Under the pieces are notes generated by a model. It did not search any database. It saw only the letters and a program-made list of their open reading frames with translations, and was not told the origin of the DNA. The position numbers and the translations under genes were made by a program. DNA of 64,000 nt from Caprella mutica (Eukaryota; Arthropoda; Malacostraca; Amphipoda; Caprellidae). Within the stretch, counting starts at the first letter, position 1, and every line of letters begins with the position of its first letter. Below, in pieces: positions 1 to 11,500 of this stretch. The stretch is from NCBI GenBank assembly GCA_947561585.1, contig CANNZV010000118.1, positions 124,001-188,000 of the forward strand, written 5' to 3'.

Positions 1-373
1 ACTGATAGATCTCTGTATTGTTATAACCAAATTATATTCTAATGCTAAACTAACATATAATTATTATTGGATAGGATTATTCTAGAATCTAAAATAATCA
101 TGCATTTTCACAACTATGGTCGTTGTTAAAAAAATATTATTGAAATATATAAAATCAAATTCTGGATAAAAAGATGTATTATTGTGACTGTTATTTGAAT
201 GACGATTCGTGATATATTGAGTAAATTTTATACCTAATGGTAATTTTACATATAATATGGTTCATACTACCTAGTTTAATCATTCAATTGAGGTATTTGT
301 TATTAAATGTAAATAAATATTTTGATATAAGAATATTGATTAGTTATGTACAATTTAGATAGCAGACTTATTA
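1..373. other. AT-rich sequence, no gene seen
   Basis: No coding region, RNA gene or clear repeat is visible here. The sequence is AT-rich with stops in all frames. It ends at the TA dinucleotide that flanks the first small inverted-repeat element. Confidence 0.5.
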
Positions 374-507
374 GGGTAAGTTCCAAGTTATCGAACGGTT
401 TCATTTTCGAGCACGTAAAAGTATCTTATAATTATTATTCTATACTCATATTAACCCTTTTTTCTTGTTGGTAAAACTAGAACCGTTCGATAACTCGGAA
501 TTTACCC
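374..507. mobile_element. TA-flanked MITE, family 1, copy 1
   Basis: A 134-bp element with inverted ends of about 28 bp. The left end begins GGGTAAGTTCCAAGTTATCG and the right end is its near-perfect reverse complement, ending in TTTACCC. TA flanks both ends (372-373 and 508-509), the target duplication expected of Tc1/mariner-type elements. The centre is AT-rich and non-coding. Related copies lie at 3056, 59150 and 62122, with a half copy near 60690, so this is a real dispersed family. The superfamily is inferred only from the TA duplication. Confidence 0.8.
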
Positions 508-1787
508 TATAGATAGGTATGATTTACTTGGTTGTTTTAGTAAAGTGGTACCTAGCAACATACAGTCTTTTAGTTAAAACTGATAGGAAACGTAACAATG
601 TTCGGATACCCATAGTACTCGGACAGTGAATTTTCTACAACATAACTAGGTAGTTAGTAGTAAACTAAGAAATGCTTTATGTTTTCGGTTATATTACTAT
701 AAATAATGTAATTATTAAGTTGAAGATTTCATTACTATGATAATAGTGAAATATTGTTGTAACTTATAAGTTACAAAGATCTTATCTTCTTTGTAACTTA
801 TAAATTAAATTAAATAACACTAGGTATATAGTAAAGTAAAAGAGAGAGAAAATATTTGTGATTGAGCAACGAGTGCTGCCTAGAGTGACATAATATAAGA
901 GGGGGGGGGGGGTCGTAAGGGAGGGGGCTAAGGGGGACAGGGGAGAGTAGCGCTATGGTTAGTAGTGGCGGGATGTGTGCTATCCTCCAATAATCTCATC
1001 AATAAAATATTTATTTATTTCCTAGTAATAATTACCTTGTTGGCAATATATCATGTACATTTAAGTTTACTTCACAACACTGAATCAGTGACAGTTAACA
1101 TGTACTGCAAATAATGATCATCATACTGTTTTTACAGGATGGCATATTTCTCTATACCAGTAAATAATATAAATCATTCACTGCAATTTAATTATTAATA
1201 TATGTATAGTTTATATATTTGTTACTAGGCCCTATATATAAACAAATAAATAATTTAATCATTTCCCTTTCAGTCTATTGGTGATACCTAAGTAAGTAGT
1301 GTATCAGATGATTGACAGTTGTACAACCAGTGACATAAGTCAGGCAGCCAGTGGAAGTGACTGTATTTTCGCGCGCTTGACAAAATTAATACAGTCCACC
1401 ACTTCACATGAATGAACAATGATTAAAACACTGAAATTAAATCCTATGTGAAAACAAATGTATTTTATATGTTGTATATAAAATACCAGCTTTTAAATTA
1501 GCATACATTAACTTAGAAGATAATTTCTTTCTGTGTAATTAACCACTCGTTCTTTCTCCCCCCACCCCCGATAATAAGTTACACCTCTCCTAGCCCTGTA
1601 CCTCCCACCCCTAAATCACAAAGTACCTTCCTGAGTAATGCAATGGAACTGTAGAGAAAACCTTCTTATGTAAAAAAACGTTACTGAATTTTTGAAACCT
1701 TTTTTTACTCACATACAGTTATTGATCTTGTAATGTATCATAAAATGAATTATTTTATTACTAGGTTCTGATTTTAACTTATCTTAT
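508..1787. other. Intergenic, no gene seen; one G-run block
   Basis: No open frame of note and no recognised element. Two compositional oddities stand out: a G-run block at 901-944 and a C-rich patch near 1557-1612. The rest is AT-rich with stops in every frame. Confidence 0.5.
901..944 (+). repeat. G-run block with G-quadruplex potential
   Basis: A run of twelve G is followed by further runs of three to five G within about 45 bases. That is enough to satisfy a G-quadruplex pattern on the plus strand. Whether it folds or has a role cannot be told from sequence. Confidence 0.55.
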
Positions 1788-1937
1788 CACCTTCGCAGAT
1801 TGCAGAAGGTTAGACTTTAGGCAGTATTTATTTATTTGTAATCATGCTAAGTTTTCGCATAACTCAAAAAGGTTTCAACCAAATTGCCTGAAATTTTTAT
1901 AGGTGTTTGTCATTATCCAGGAACCAGTTGGTTAGAT
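1788..1937 (+). mobile_element. Helitron/Helentron-like repeat, 5' fragment
   Basis: The first 150 bp of the dispersed family that is more complete at 8401-9005 (minus) and 60067-60664 (plus). It begins with the subterminal hairpin ACCTTCGCAGATTGCAGAAGGT (shown in two arms: ACCTTCGCAG and GCAGAAGGT). An AT-rich stretch and the start of the internal repeat (asking for 'aactcaaaaa...accaaattgcctgaaa') follow. The copy then breaks off, so this is a truncated or decayed copy. Confidence 0.6.
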
Positions 1938-2394
1938 TTTAAAGATTGTTACAATAATTAGTATCATTATTTTATTATCATAGTATTCTTTAGTGACACA
2001 TTTTAGTTAGGCTATATATATATTGTTATTTGAACATATTATTGATTAGGTAGGTGGGAAAAATAACTTTCATCGTAAAATAAACACTAAATTAACTATC
2101 ATTGATGACTGACTGTAGGTACTGTCGTACTGGTAGTTGGGACCGGAAGTGATACTTTTCTAGGTAGTTAGGTAGGTACTACACCTTTTTAACTTAAATT
2201 TAAAACATTTTTATATTAATTTAAAGGAAGTCAAGTTATATTTAAAAATTTAGAAAAAAAGTAATTCGAGTTATATATGAAATGATCCAACTTAAAGCTA
2301 CTCCGTGAATGCAATCACTATCCAAGGAATGTGACGAAAAAGGTCACAAGCACCGATGGCTGCACTCACGTATGGAAGAGGAAAATGAAGAGGT
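1938..2394. other. Intergenic, nothing recognised
   Basis: AT-rich, with no supported coding region or element. Confidence 0.45.
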
Positions 2395-2775
2395 GTTACA
2401 GTTTTCTGTGTTATTTCTCGTTTTACTTTTTCATTAAAATAAAATTATTTTTTAAATAGATATGCTCCATTAATAAATAATCCTAATAATAATTTTTTTC
2501 TTTCATTTTGAGAATTTTATATTCCTTTCTTAGTTTACTTTATTTCTAATATATTTGTATGATGCAATCATTCGTTGTATTTCATCATATAATGTTGTTT
2601 GTTGTATCCGCTAGTTTGTTGTACTACACACTTCATGATTATTTAATGACCTGTCACGCCCCTACATATACATATATTTGATGTTAAGCAGTAATAAACT
2701 GCAGAAGTGTCGGACTGATGTTGGACTAGAGGGGCGTCAAACTAATGGTGTTGTCGAGCCAATGAATAGTAACCC
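2395..2775 (+). mobile_element. Foldback-type element, core family A, copy 1
   Basis: Shares a long non-coding core with 4910-5195. Landmarks are CTGTGTTATTTCTCGTTTTA near the left and CCGCTAGTTTGTTGTACT then TTCATGATTATTTAATGACC near the right. After the core come short degenerate units around CGGACTRATG (2710-2770), ending in AATGAATAGTAACCC as in the 5.3-kb copy. The left array is not visible. It appears to be a decayed non-autonomous element with no coding capacity. Confidence 0.55.
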
Positions 2776-3055
2776 TATGAGTTTAACTAAGACCTCGTAG
2801 TTGAAGAGCATAACCCGAGCACTGTCCTCTTAAACTGCAAGTAGTTTGAAAAAATGGTAAACATGTAAAAATTAAAAAAATCCATAATCCAAATTACAAC
2901 AGTTCGGGGCCTAAGGGACGCCATCCCCTTCTTTCCCATTCACCGAAGACAGCTAACGGATAGAGCCCTTGGGTGCTAAGTTTTAAAATCACGGTATGTT
3001 GCTAGGTACCGAGTTTATTTAGGGAAAACCATCAAATAATTCATACCTATCTATA
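2776..3055. other. Intergenic, nothing recognised
   Basis: No supported feature. A small GC-richer patch at about 2900-2970 has no visible coding signal. Confidence 0.4.
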
Positions 3056-3193
3056 GGGTAAGTTCTGAGTTATCGGACGGTTATAGATTTACGAATAAGT
3101 AAAAAAGGTCAAAATGAGAGTTAAATAAATAATTATAATATATTCGCTTACTTGCTCAAAAATATGGAACCGTTCGATAATCGGAACTTATCC
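3056..3193. mobile_element. TA-flanked MITE, family 1, copy 2
   Basis: A 138-bp element with ends GGGTAAGTTCTGAGTTATCG and its reverse complement (…AATCGGAACTTATCC), flanked by TA on both sides. Same family as 374-507. The interior is AT-rich and non-coding. Confidence 0.8.
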
Positions 3194-3639
3194 TAATTAG
3201 TCAGGTACCTAAAGTGTAAATAACTAATCAATATTCTTAAATTCAAATATTTATTTAAATTTACATCTCAATTGAATAACTGAACTATAATAAACAATGA
3301 ATTCAATCAATCATACTTAAATATGCTATCATTATCACTCAATATATTACAAATCTTCATTCAAATAACGGTCACAATAATACATCTTATTATCCATACT
3401 ATGTGATAAACCTACCTAATTGGATTTTAATATTATATTAAAAAAAATATTATATTAATAAAAAGTGATCAAACTGTATGATTCTTATAGATAATCAAAA
3501 TTCATATCCTATAATAATTTTATATGTCAGATCAATATTATAATATAATTTAAGTATAATAATATACATTACTATTATTTGACAATGCTATAGTTTTCTG
3601 CAGTTCAAGGCTCATAAATAATTTTTTAAACATTATTAA

Positions 3640-3723
3640 GGCCCCCACACACTACACGATCTGGCTCGGGGCTCGGCTTGTTTGCCAAGGCTCGGCTCGT
3701 GGATCGTGTAGTGTGTGGGGGCC
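3640..3723. mobile_element. Short foldback element flanked by TTAA
   Basis: An 84-bp near-perfect palindrome with arms of about 23 bp (GGCCCCCACACACTACACGA and its reverse complement) and a GC-rich centre. It is much GC-richer than its surroundings. TTAA occurs at 3636-3639 and 3724-3727, immediately outside both arms, which is the piggyBac-type target duplication. It is probably a tiny non-autonomous element; a conserved regulatory hairpin is the less likely alternative. Confidence 0.7.
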
Positions 3724-4451
3724 TTAATTACGGTAGGTAGCTACTGATACAGGGGAGGGGGAGGTGTGAGATGAATGAGGGTTGGGGGATCTGTACTTAA
3801 ACACTGATATACAGTTTGGGGAAAATAATTTGGCAATAATTGATAACAGAGAGAAAAAATAACCTATTTAACTGTGTACTTCTATTCCTCTATAAACTTA
3901 TATTTTTTTACAACTAAATACAATACATTTGTGTTAACATATAGTTAAATTTCAGCGTATTAGTCACTGGTCATTCTTCATATCCGTGAATGTATGTGTA
4001 CGTATGTTTGTTCTCAGAAGATCACTCACACTAGTGGACTTACATGTTAATTTCGCAATCACTGTCTATCGTATTCAAGATTTAGAACACTGATCGATTG
4101 ACTGTCAAAGAAAATGTTGACATTATGACTTAGTATACTAGCTCGTGATTATAAGGAATAAATATCTTTTTAAATTTCATATTATACCGATAACGCTATA
4201 AATAGTGTAAAAATATTGAACTTCAAATTATTTTCGGTCATAGAAGTTTATTGAAAGATACAAATGCAGTTGAGTAGTTAGTAACTCGTTAGGTACATAG
4301 AAACACTATTTTGGATAGTAGAAATGACCTTGCTACATTAGTTAGCTAATTACTAAATATGTACATAGATACTATAATCAGGTATAAGTAAGTTAGGGAC
4401 CTACATACACCAATTGGGATATTATTAGGTACCTAGATCATATAGTTTGGG

Positions 4452-4738
4452 GTACGGTCAAGAGCCCCCCGGTCATGAGCCCCCCTAGGTCATAAGCCCC
4501 CCTGTCATGAGCCCCCCTAGGTCATAAGCCCCCCCCCCCCACCCCCGGTCACGAGCACCCTCTCCCTGTTTCTTAAATCCTTATTTATCTAGTTAAACAA
4601 ATGAAGAACTACTTAGATAGAAATAACTGAGAGTTGCTAATGTAGTTTGTTGTATCCGCTAGTTTGTTGTACTGCACACTTCATGATTGTTTATTAACCT
4701 GGCAGGGGGCTCTTGACCTAGGGGGCTTACGACCTACA
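4452..4738. mobile_element. Foldback element with tandem-repeat arms (core family A)
   Basis: The left arm (4452-4560) is about six copies of a 15-18-bp unit of the form GGTCATGAGCCCCCCTA. The right arm (4693-4738) carries the reverse complement (GGGGGCTCTTGACCTA). Between them lies part of the core-A segment (CCGCTAGTTTGTTGTACT, TTCATGATTG). The core is therefore shared with 2395 and 4910, but the array unit is different. There is no coding sequence. C-runs inside the array could form i-motif or G-quadruplex structures. Confidence 0.65.
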
Positions 4739-4904
4739 GCCATAGTTTGACAGTCATGAACTGAGTACCTAAGGTTAGGTATCAAGATACACTTGTTGAA
4801 TTATTACAAATAAAATTAAATTGTTAGATACACTAGTTGGTTAATCATGAGTTAGTTTCAAGATACACTAGTTAAATTAGGTATGTAAAAGTTAGCGCAC
4901 TCAC

Positions 4905-5355
4905 AAGTTGTGACAGTTACAACTTTCTGTGTTATTTCTCTTTTTTTTTATTAAAATAAAAATGATTGTTAAATAGATATACTCAATTAAAAAATAATCC
5001 AAATAATAAAATAATATTTGCTTTCGTTTTTTTAAATTTTACATTCCTTCAATCCTTTATAAGTTGTTTTTATTTCTAATATGAGTTTGTAAGATGCAAT
5101 GATTCATTGTATTTCATCATTTAATGTAGTTTGTTGAATTCGCTAGTTTGTTGTACTGCACACTAAATGATTATTTAATGACCTGGCAGGGGTATTGGGG
5201 GGGGGGGGTTGTGGCACGCCCCCCTATGTACATATATTTGTTGTTAAATCAGATAGAATCTGCAAAAGTGTCGGACTAATGTCGCGTCGGACTAAGTAGT
5301 AGTCGGACTAATGAGGCGTCGAACTAATGGTGCGTCGGACTAATGAATAGTAACC
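4905..5355 (+). mobile_element. Foldback-type element, core family A, copy 3
   Basis: Core A runs from about 4910 to 5195, with CTGTGTTATTTCTC at the left and GCTAGTTTGTTGTACTGCAC at the right. A C/G-run patch follows (5193-5226), and then an array of at least four units of about 17 bp around GTCGGACTAATG (5263-5345). It ends in AATGAATAGTAACCC, as does the copy ending near 2775. No protein is encoded. Confidence 0.6.
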
Positions 5356-7099
5356 CAAACTAGATTAGTACATATATATTATCAACTTCAAACTTCCTGA
5401 CCGTATTATTTCGTTAAATACAAGTTAAATATATCGTTAAAATGAGAGTAGTTGAGTAATGGAATGATGAATATATTAAGGTAATAATGAGGATACAAGT
5501 ACTATTGAAGAAATATAATTTAATTTTTCAGTGTATAGCTTATGTGTGGTCAAGGTTTAAAGATAAATAATTATTATTTCATTGTCAAGAAAAAGTTAGT
5601 TTTTATTGCAAAAATTGAATACCATCTGACAAACTGTTACCTAGGTAATACTAATATTACTAAACCTCAAAAATTATATCGTACACGCAAAATTGAAAGA
5701 AATACAATTTCTTACATATTATGTATCTAGCTAACTATGAAGCTCATTACTTTACCTGAACCTAATAATAGAATAAAAAAACATTGCACATCAACCTAGA
5801 TCATTCAAAAATGTAAAGATTATAAACTTCCATAGTTGAAAATAATTTAGAACTTGAATATATTTTCTAATTATAACCTAATATTTAACCATAGCTGGAT
5901 GCAACACTAATAATTATAATACCTATTATTTTAATCATGAGCATAACGTGCGATTAAATCGTCAGTGAAAGTGACTGTACAAGAACATTCGTACGTACAT
6001 GTGCTCACGCCTTCAACTGAATCAAAACTAGACACGAATTGCATTTGTTATATTCTATTTTGTTATAAATGAATTAAATAAATTAGCAGTTAACAAAGAA
6101 ATATTAGTACATACTTTGATTGTAAATTTGTTTTATCAGTGTACCTATCATTCACTACCTTTTTCCTTGTATATTGTCAACCCCTTCCCCTCCCTTATAT
6201 TTGTCTTATGAGCGTATTTATATTATTAATAAATAATAAATACCCACTATTATTTGATACGTAAATAACATTATAATATTGCAGTATTTTTATTAATTAT
6301 TGGATATTTATTATGCTAACATTACCATTTATTTTTAATCACTTTTTCTTTGCATTACATTACTGAAATTTTGAAACCTAGTTTTCTCAGATACCTAGGT
6401 TTAGAATAATCAATATTTCAATCCATCAAAAGATGACTAGTGTCATTGTCACTATGCACTAAACATATTTTAATTACTTAAACTGATTCATTATATTTAT
6501 ATCATTTTTATCTTACCTAATTCATTTCTAAATTATCAGTAAATGCAACACGTTATTATTATCTGAATATATCAATGATTAGGTAGATCGAAGATATATA
6601 TACCTACTGAAAAGTAATCGATAAATTATTGGTTGCTAAATTAGTATCTATAAATAGTTGAATACATCCAGAACCTATAAGTTTCAGTAAATATATCAAA
6701 ATAGTATTATTGCTGCAGTAACAGTAGGTAGGTAAACTATTGAATATTACGATGATATTTTATTAAAAATAATTATAGTTTCATATATATATAAATGATA
6801 AATAATAGTGTTTGTATTTTGTTATTCATGAATGAGTAACAAAAGGTAGTAATTGTTTTGTGTTCGTGGTTTAAATTACTTCATGATAAGCAATAAGGTA
6901 TTAGGTACCAGCTTATAATGTTAATTGAATTATTGCTAATGCTCATTACGTAACTAATGACTGTAATTTTTTTAATATATGTACGATTCCAGAATAGTTG
7001 GGTATCCATTTACATAACCAACTTCACCTCCTAATCGATGGATAGATAGATATCCCCCCCCCCCGCCGCCTGCCCAGGAGACTGTAGATTATTGAGAGG
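5356..7099. other. AT-rich intergenic, no gene seen
   Basis: The one open frame here (5542-5730, 62 codons) has biased AT-driven composition and no recognisable motif. I do not call it a gene. A C-run lies at 7052-7064. Confidence 0.5.
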
Positions 7100-7375
7100 A
7101 CAAGTTGGGTAACTGCACACACAACTTTACCTAAATATCATTGACTGAATCAGTGAGAGGTGAAGTTGTGCAACGACACACACTACTTCACCGCAATAGA
7201 ATACTGCTTTATTGTGAGCGGTGTAGTTGGGTGAGAACACATATAGGTACACCGTTTGAGATATTTCCTATTAGTTTAGAAGTACAGTTGGGTAGGAATG
7301 CACCTAACTTTACCGTAGAGGAAAAGCTTCATTTCGTGGAGAGCGACACTTCGTAGTTACCCAACTTTACCTCTC
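7100..7375 (+). repeat. Tandem array of short imperfect hairpins
   Basis: About four units spaced 59-66 bp apart, each an imperfect palindrome. Examples are AAGTTG/CAACTT (7102-7127), GGTGAAGT/ACTTCACC (7159-7192) and CGGTGTA/TACACCG (7219-7254). A weaker one starts near 7287, and an unpaired right arm lies near 7355. The stems differ between units, but paired positions change together. It could be a decayed inverted-repeat element or an array of structured units. No coding function is inferred. Confidence 0.6.
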
Positions 7376-7754
7376 TACCCTCCAATTATTCCTTAGAATT
7401 CTAAAAGAAAAATAAGTGATCGTAAAGGGAATACAGATTTAGATAGGAAAAAAGTTTTTGAGAAACAATATGGGTCGAAAAGGTAAAAGAAATCCAGTAA
7501 AACTGAAACAAAAAAGGGCTCATGATATTAAACTCTAGTCCGTTATACGGTTATAGGACAGGTTACTGAAGCAATAATTTTATATTTCACTTACAGATGC
7601 TAAAGAATATATATTGTTTAACTTAGGTCATAGCTAAATATTAATAAACATTTCATAATATAAATGAACATAGTGAATTAATTTACAATTAAAGTATAGA
7701 CTGAGAACATATGAATTGAAATAGGCCTACCAACTAAAATAGTACGGTAGGTTT

Positions 7755-7785
7755 AGGGTCACGTAGGTAAATTGAAGCACATAAA
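7755..7785 (+). mobile_element. Solo end of the GGGTCACGCAGG element family
   Basis: GGGTCACGTAGGTAAATTG matches the inverted end of the elements at 42697, 57091 and 60884. No matching right end is visible nearby, so this is only a fragment. Confidence 0.45.
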
Positions 7786-7792
7786 CAAACCA

Positions 7793-8235
7793 GGAACATT
7801 CCTAATCAAAAATATTATAATATTTCCAGGGATATTCGAAAGTATTTCTAATGAAGTAAAATTTTTCATTCGATTCCTTTGACATTTCCTCATTGTTTCA
7901 AGAAGAATACTGTTGATCCCAAATGTTCCAGGGATATTTATGAGATATTCAGAAATGAATACTATCAAAAATAAATATTCCAAGAATATACCAATTTGTT
8001 TCGTATTGAATACTATAGAAATATTATTTTCCTTGAATATCCTAGGATTATATCTGACCGAAAACTGTGAATCTCCAATATTCCTGGAATATTCCATAGT
8101 ATAAGAATTTGAATACTATCCAACATTATTGTTACAGGAATATCCCCTCATCATCAAACTGTGAATGAAGATAAGGAGGGAATATTGTAGATATTAAGGG
8201 AATATCCCAGGAATAAAACCTTCTTGCCCGGGAAT
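7793..8235. repeat. AT-rich block with repeated GGAATATTCC-like palindromes
   Basis: Variants of GGAATATTCC and GGGATATTC recur many times, for example in 7920-7935, 8085-8097 and 8195-8235. A related stretch lies at 43012-43050. Two overlapping frames on opposite strands stay open across it, which is explained by palindromic AT repeats rather than coding. This looks like a decayed inverted repeat. Confidence 0.4.
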
Positions 8236-8400
8236 ATTGAGGGTTTCAAAATCAATTAAAAAAATTCATATTAATTTTTTCCTACATTTTTCCTATATAC
8301 TAAAGATAAATATTTAAAAACGAAACTTATTCATTTCTGATCTAATCTAGCTAGTTTTCTCGCATGATTATTAATTAATCTGTTCAAAAACGGAAATAAT

Positions 8401-9005
8401 AACTAGATTACATGCACTCGGTAGAGCGCATACCTTCGCCGCCGCTTATCCGTTTGCTACAAAAATCTAACAAACTAGTGAATAGATAGTGACTAATCGT
8501 CACACCAAGTTTCATGCAATATGGTTCAATTCTTTCCGAGTTATTGAGATATAAATGACCTTGATCTTTGATTGGATCGATCCCAAAATTTAACCAGTTG
8601 GTTCCTGAACATTGTCCAATCGTCCTATCAAATTTCTGATTATTTGGTTTAACACTCTTTGAGTTATTGAGTTATAAATGGCCTTGACCTTCATCTTTGA
8701 CTTTTGACCCGATCAATCCCAAAATCTAACAAAATGGTTCCTGTATATTGACTAATTATTCCACCTAGTTTCATGCAATGTGGTTCAATATTTTTTGAGT
8801 TATGAATGACCATGACCTTGACCTTTGACCTAATCACTCCCCAAATTCTACCAATAGGTCACTGAATATTGACCAATCGTTTCACCAAGTTTCAGGCAAT
8901 TCAGTTGAATACTTTTTCAGTTAGACGAATAACAAGAGGATAAATAAATAAATAAATAATTAAATGCCGTCAATAACATAACCTTCCTGCATTCTGCGAA
9001 GGTAA
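8401..9005 (-). mobile_element. Helitron/Helentron-like non-autonomous element
   Basis: Read on the minus strand, it starts with a hairpin (ACCTTCGCAG…GGAAGGT type) and a TTTATTTA tract. Four or five degenerate units of about 100 bp follow, built on 'ggtcatttataactcaa' and 'catattgcatgaaacttgg'. Near the 3' end lies the hairpin GCGCTCTACCGAGTGC, ten or so bases before CTAG. A 3' hairpin plus CTRR, no duplication of target and internal tandem repeats fit Helitron-derived elements of the HINE/DINE type. There is no Rep/helicase coding. A homologous full copy lies at 60067-60664. Confidence 0.65.
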
Positions 9006-9034
9006 CAATATAGTCTTTTCTTGTATGACATATA

Positions 9035-11246
9035 CAGTATGGGCCACAAAATGTTTCCGCTTTTTCGAATACTTGTAAATTGTTAGTCAATGGTTGAAAA
9101 ACTGTATCATGGTCTCTTTTTTTAATATTAACAGGTAAAAACAATTTTGAACTGATGAATATAGTTTAAGAACAGGTAAGCAAAGAGTGAGGGTGATAAT
9201 TTGCGCGAAGATTATTCTTAGTGTCATTGAGCGAAGGTTATTTTTAGAGCTAACTCTGTGATTTTACTTACTAAAAGGCAGTTAATAAAAGGAAAAAAAT
9301 ATGATTGTAGACATTATAATACAGGGAGCTTAAACTTCTTCCTTAAAAACTATTTGGAAATAGTACAACGCCAGTTAGATTTTGATATCATCGAAGTTTT
9401 CACTCTGAATTTTCGTTCTTCGCTTGTTCACTTCATGGTTAAAGCAATTTTCACACTTGCATTTTTAACAGCGCGGAAAAAATGTTCATCTTGAAATGTG
9501 TTCACACTTGCGTCTTTTTATCTCTGAAATAAAAATGTAATGTTATTCTTCCATCACCGATAAAAAAACGCAAGTGTAAACACATTTTAAGAAGAGCTTT
9601 TTTCCGCGGTGTTAAAAATGCAAGTGTGAAACTGGCCTTAACCATGCAATGAACAAGCGAATGTTCAGAGTGAAAACTTCGATGATATCAAAATGTAACT
9701 GAAGTTGTACTATTTCAAAAAAGTTTACAAGGAAGAAGATTAAAGCTCCTCTCCACTCTAAATTAAAAAAATACTGGTATTGCTTTAAATTTGTAGAGCT
9801 ATGGTTATATAACATATCGCAGTAAACATAATTTAAATCGATCAAGTATTCTGTTCACAATTAATTAATAAAGAAATATTTGCATTTCGTTTTTCCTCAT
9901 TCTGAGATTCATTATTTCATTAGAAGAAAAAGCCCCCATACTTGAGTAGGATTTTCGTTCGTATATACATAGCGCATACCTATTCATAATTTCAAATCAC
10001 AGATCTGCGTTCAAACAGTTCTCAAATTAACAGTTCACAATATCGGAAAATGTTATGATAAATGAAAACGATTACTTAGAAATACTTGATTATATAAATT
10101 GAATTCTGTATATGGATCCGTTGTGTTAGAACTACACTATTACAATATATATTAATGTGAATCTTAGAAAACGTACCGTAACTTACGCGAATAAGGCAGA
10201 TTATTGATACGCTAAGACCGGCCTAGCTATGCTAGAGCCTATGTACCAATAATATTAAAGTTAGGTAACAGTAAATCTGAGTAAGGCTTTGTTTGCACCA
10301 TAGTTTGAGTCAGCTTTAATTAATCAATACATTACTTTACATCTGGGTCCCAGTGTCTGCATGATATGTTGTTAAAAAATAGGTTATAAGAAAAAGCCTA
10401 AGCCCTAATGCATGCTAAATGATGGGAAATTGAATATCGGTCATATTGATACAAAGTATAATAATAGACCAAAGCTCAATTGACTCAATTCTCCAAATTA
10501 TAGTACATTTTAATTTAATGTACGAATACCTAATAGGAGAGCTGTGTTATCACGCTGAAATGGAAATTCATTCAAATTAATCAAAAAACATTCATTAAGT
10601 AGGCAGATGTCTTTGTCACTCATTTTTAGTTAGTTACAAAGTGACTCGATTAACACAAAGAACATCTTGAGTGACAAAACGGTACCGGTAGCAATGATAT
10701 CTATTGATATCTATCAATCAGCTTTGTTATTGTTTTTATTTTGTCGGATCGTGTTAGCCTATCGATCGTGTCGGATCGTATTAGCTTTTTATTTGCTTGA
10801 AATTCAGAGGTGTAGTAGAAAGAACGGAAAAAGCTTAAATTGCATATTATAATAAAACTATAGAACCAAATTTGGAATGGTTTACAGTTTTATTACCAGT
10901 ACAATTAGTTCTAATGCATAGATAAATAAAAAAACTAGAGTGGAGGGGACCTTTAAACACCCTGCATTACAATGTCTACAATTATATTTTTTCCTTTTAT
11001 TCACTGCCTATTAGGAAGTAAATCACAGAGTTAGCTCTAACTATAACTTTCGCGCAATGACAAAAATAATCACCCTCACTCTTTGCTTAACTATTCTTAA
11101 ACTATGTCCATCAGTTCAAAATTGTTTTTAGTTGTTAATAGTACGATAAGAGGCGGAGAAAAAGAGATCAAGATACAGTTTTTAGGTCCATTGGCTAACG
11201 ATTTAAAATATTTGAAATAGCGGAAACATTTTTGTGGCCCATACTG
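9035..11246. mobile_element. TA-flanked DNA transposon relic with 0.3-kb inverted ends
   Basis: The ends start CAGTATGGGCCACAAAA and are inverted copies of about 295 bp (9035-9328 and about 10950-11246), flanked by TA (9033-9034 and 11247-11248). This is the Tc1/mariner-type signature. The interior (9329-10950) has no transposase I can recognise and contains nested inverted repeats. Inner repeats CTCCTCTCCACTCTA (about 9742) and its inverse (about 10938) suggest a second element nested inside the first. Small open frames here carry no motif. Confidence 0.7.
9329..9755. mobile_element. Nested foldback element
   Basis: Two arms of about 190 bp (9329-9525 and 9565-9755) are reverse complements with moderate divergence. 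Shared landmarks are TTTTGATATCATCGAAGTTT, CACACTTGCATTTTTAAC and their inverses. The loop is about 40 bp. The two 77-78-codon frames on opposite strands here mirror each other and are artefacts of the inverted repeat. Confidence 0.65.
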
Positions 11247-11302
11247 TATATATCAAGACTGAGTGTTTATCATTTAGATTTTGTGAGGAATATGATGATA
11301 AC

Positions 11303-11500
11303 TAGGGTTATGACAATATTCTCTCTGAAATATGCTTTATATTCTCACGTAATATATTCTCATATGCTCTAAATATATTCTTTTATGCTCAGAAATATAC
11401 TTTATATTCCTTAAAATATGCTTTATGTTCTTTGTATGCTCAATTATGCTTTTTATGCTCAATTATGCTTTTATGTTCAAATCATTAAAAATGCTGCAAT
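11303..11500 (+). mobile_element. Left end of hAT-type non-autonomous element
   Basis: TAGGGTTATGACAATATTCT matches the left end of the complete element at 33795-34637. The same subterminal pattern follows: repeated TATGCTTTTTATGCTC-like units. No right end or 8-bp duplication is found, so the copy is truncated. Confidence 0.55.

Noticed and set aside
5542..5730. 62-codon frame as a small gene
   Set aside because: AT-driven composition, no domain, no context supporting a start or splice sites.
8401..9005. SINE interpretation of the dispersed repeat
   Set aside because: No A/B boxes, no poly(A) or simple tail, no target duplication; hairpin plus CTRR end fits a Helitron-derived repeat better.
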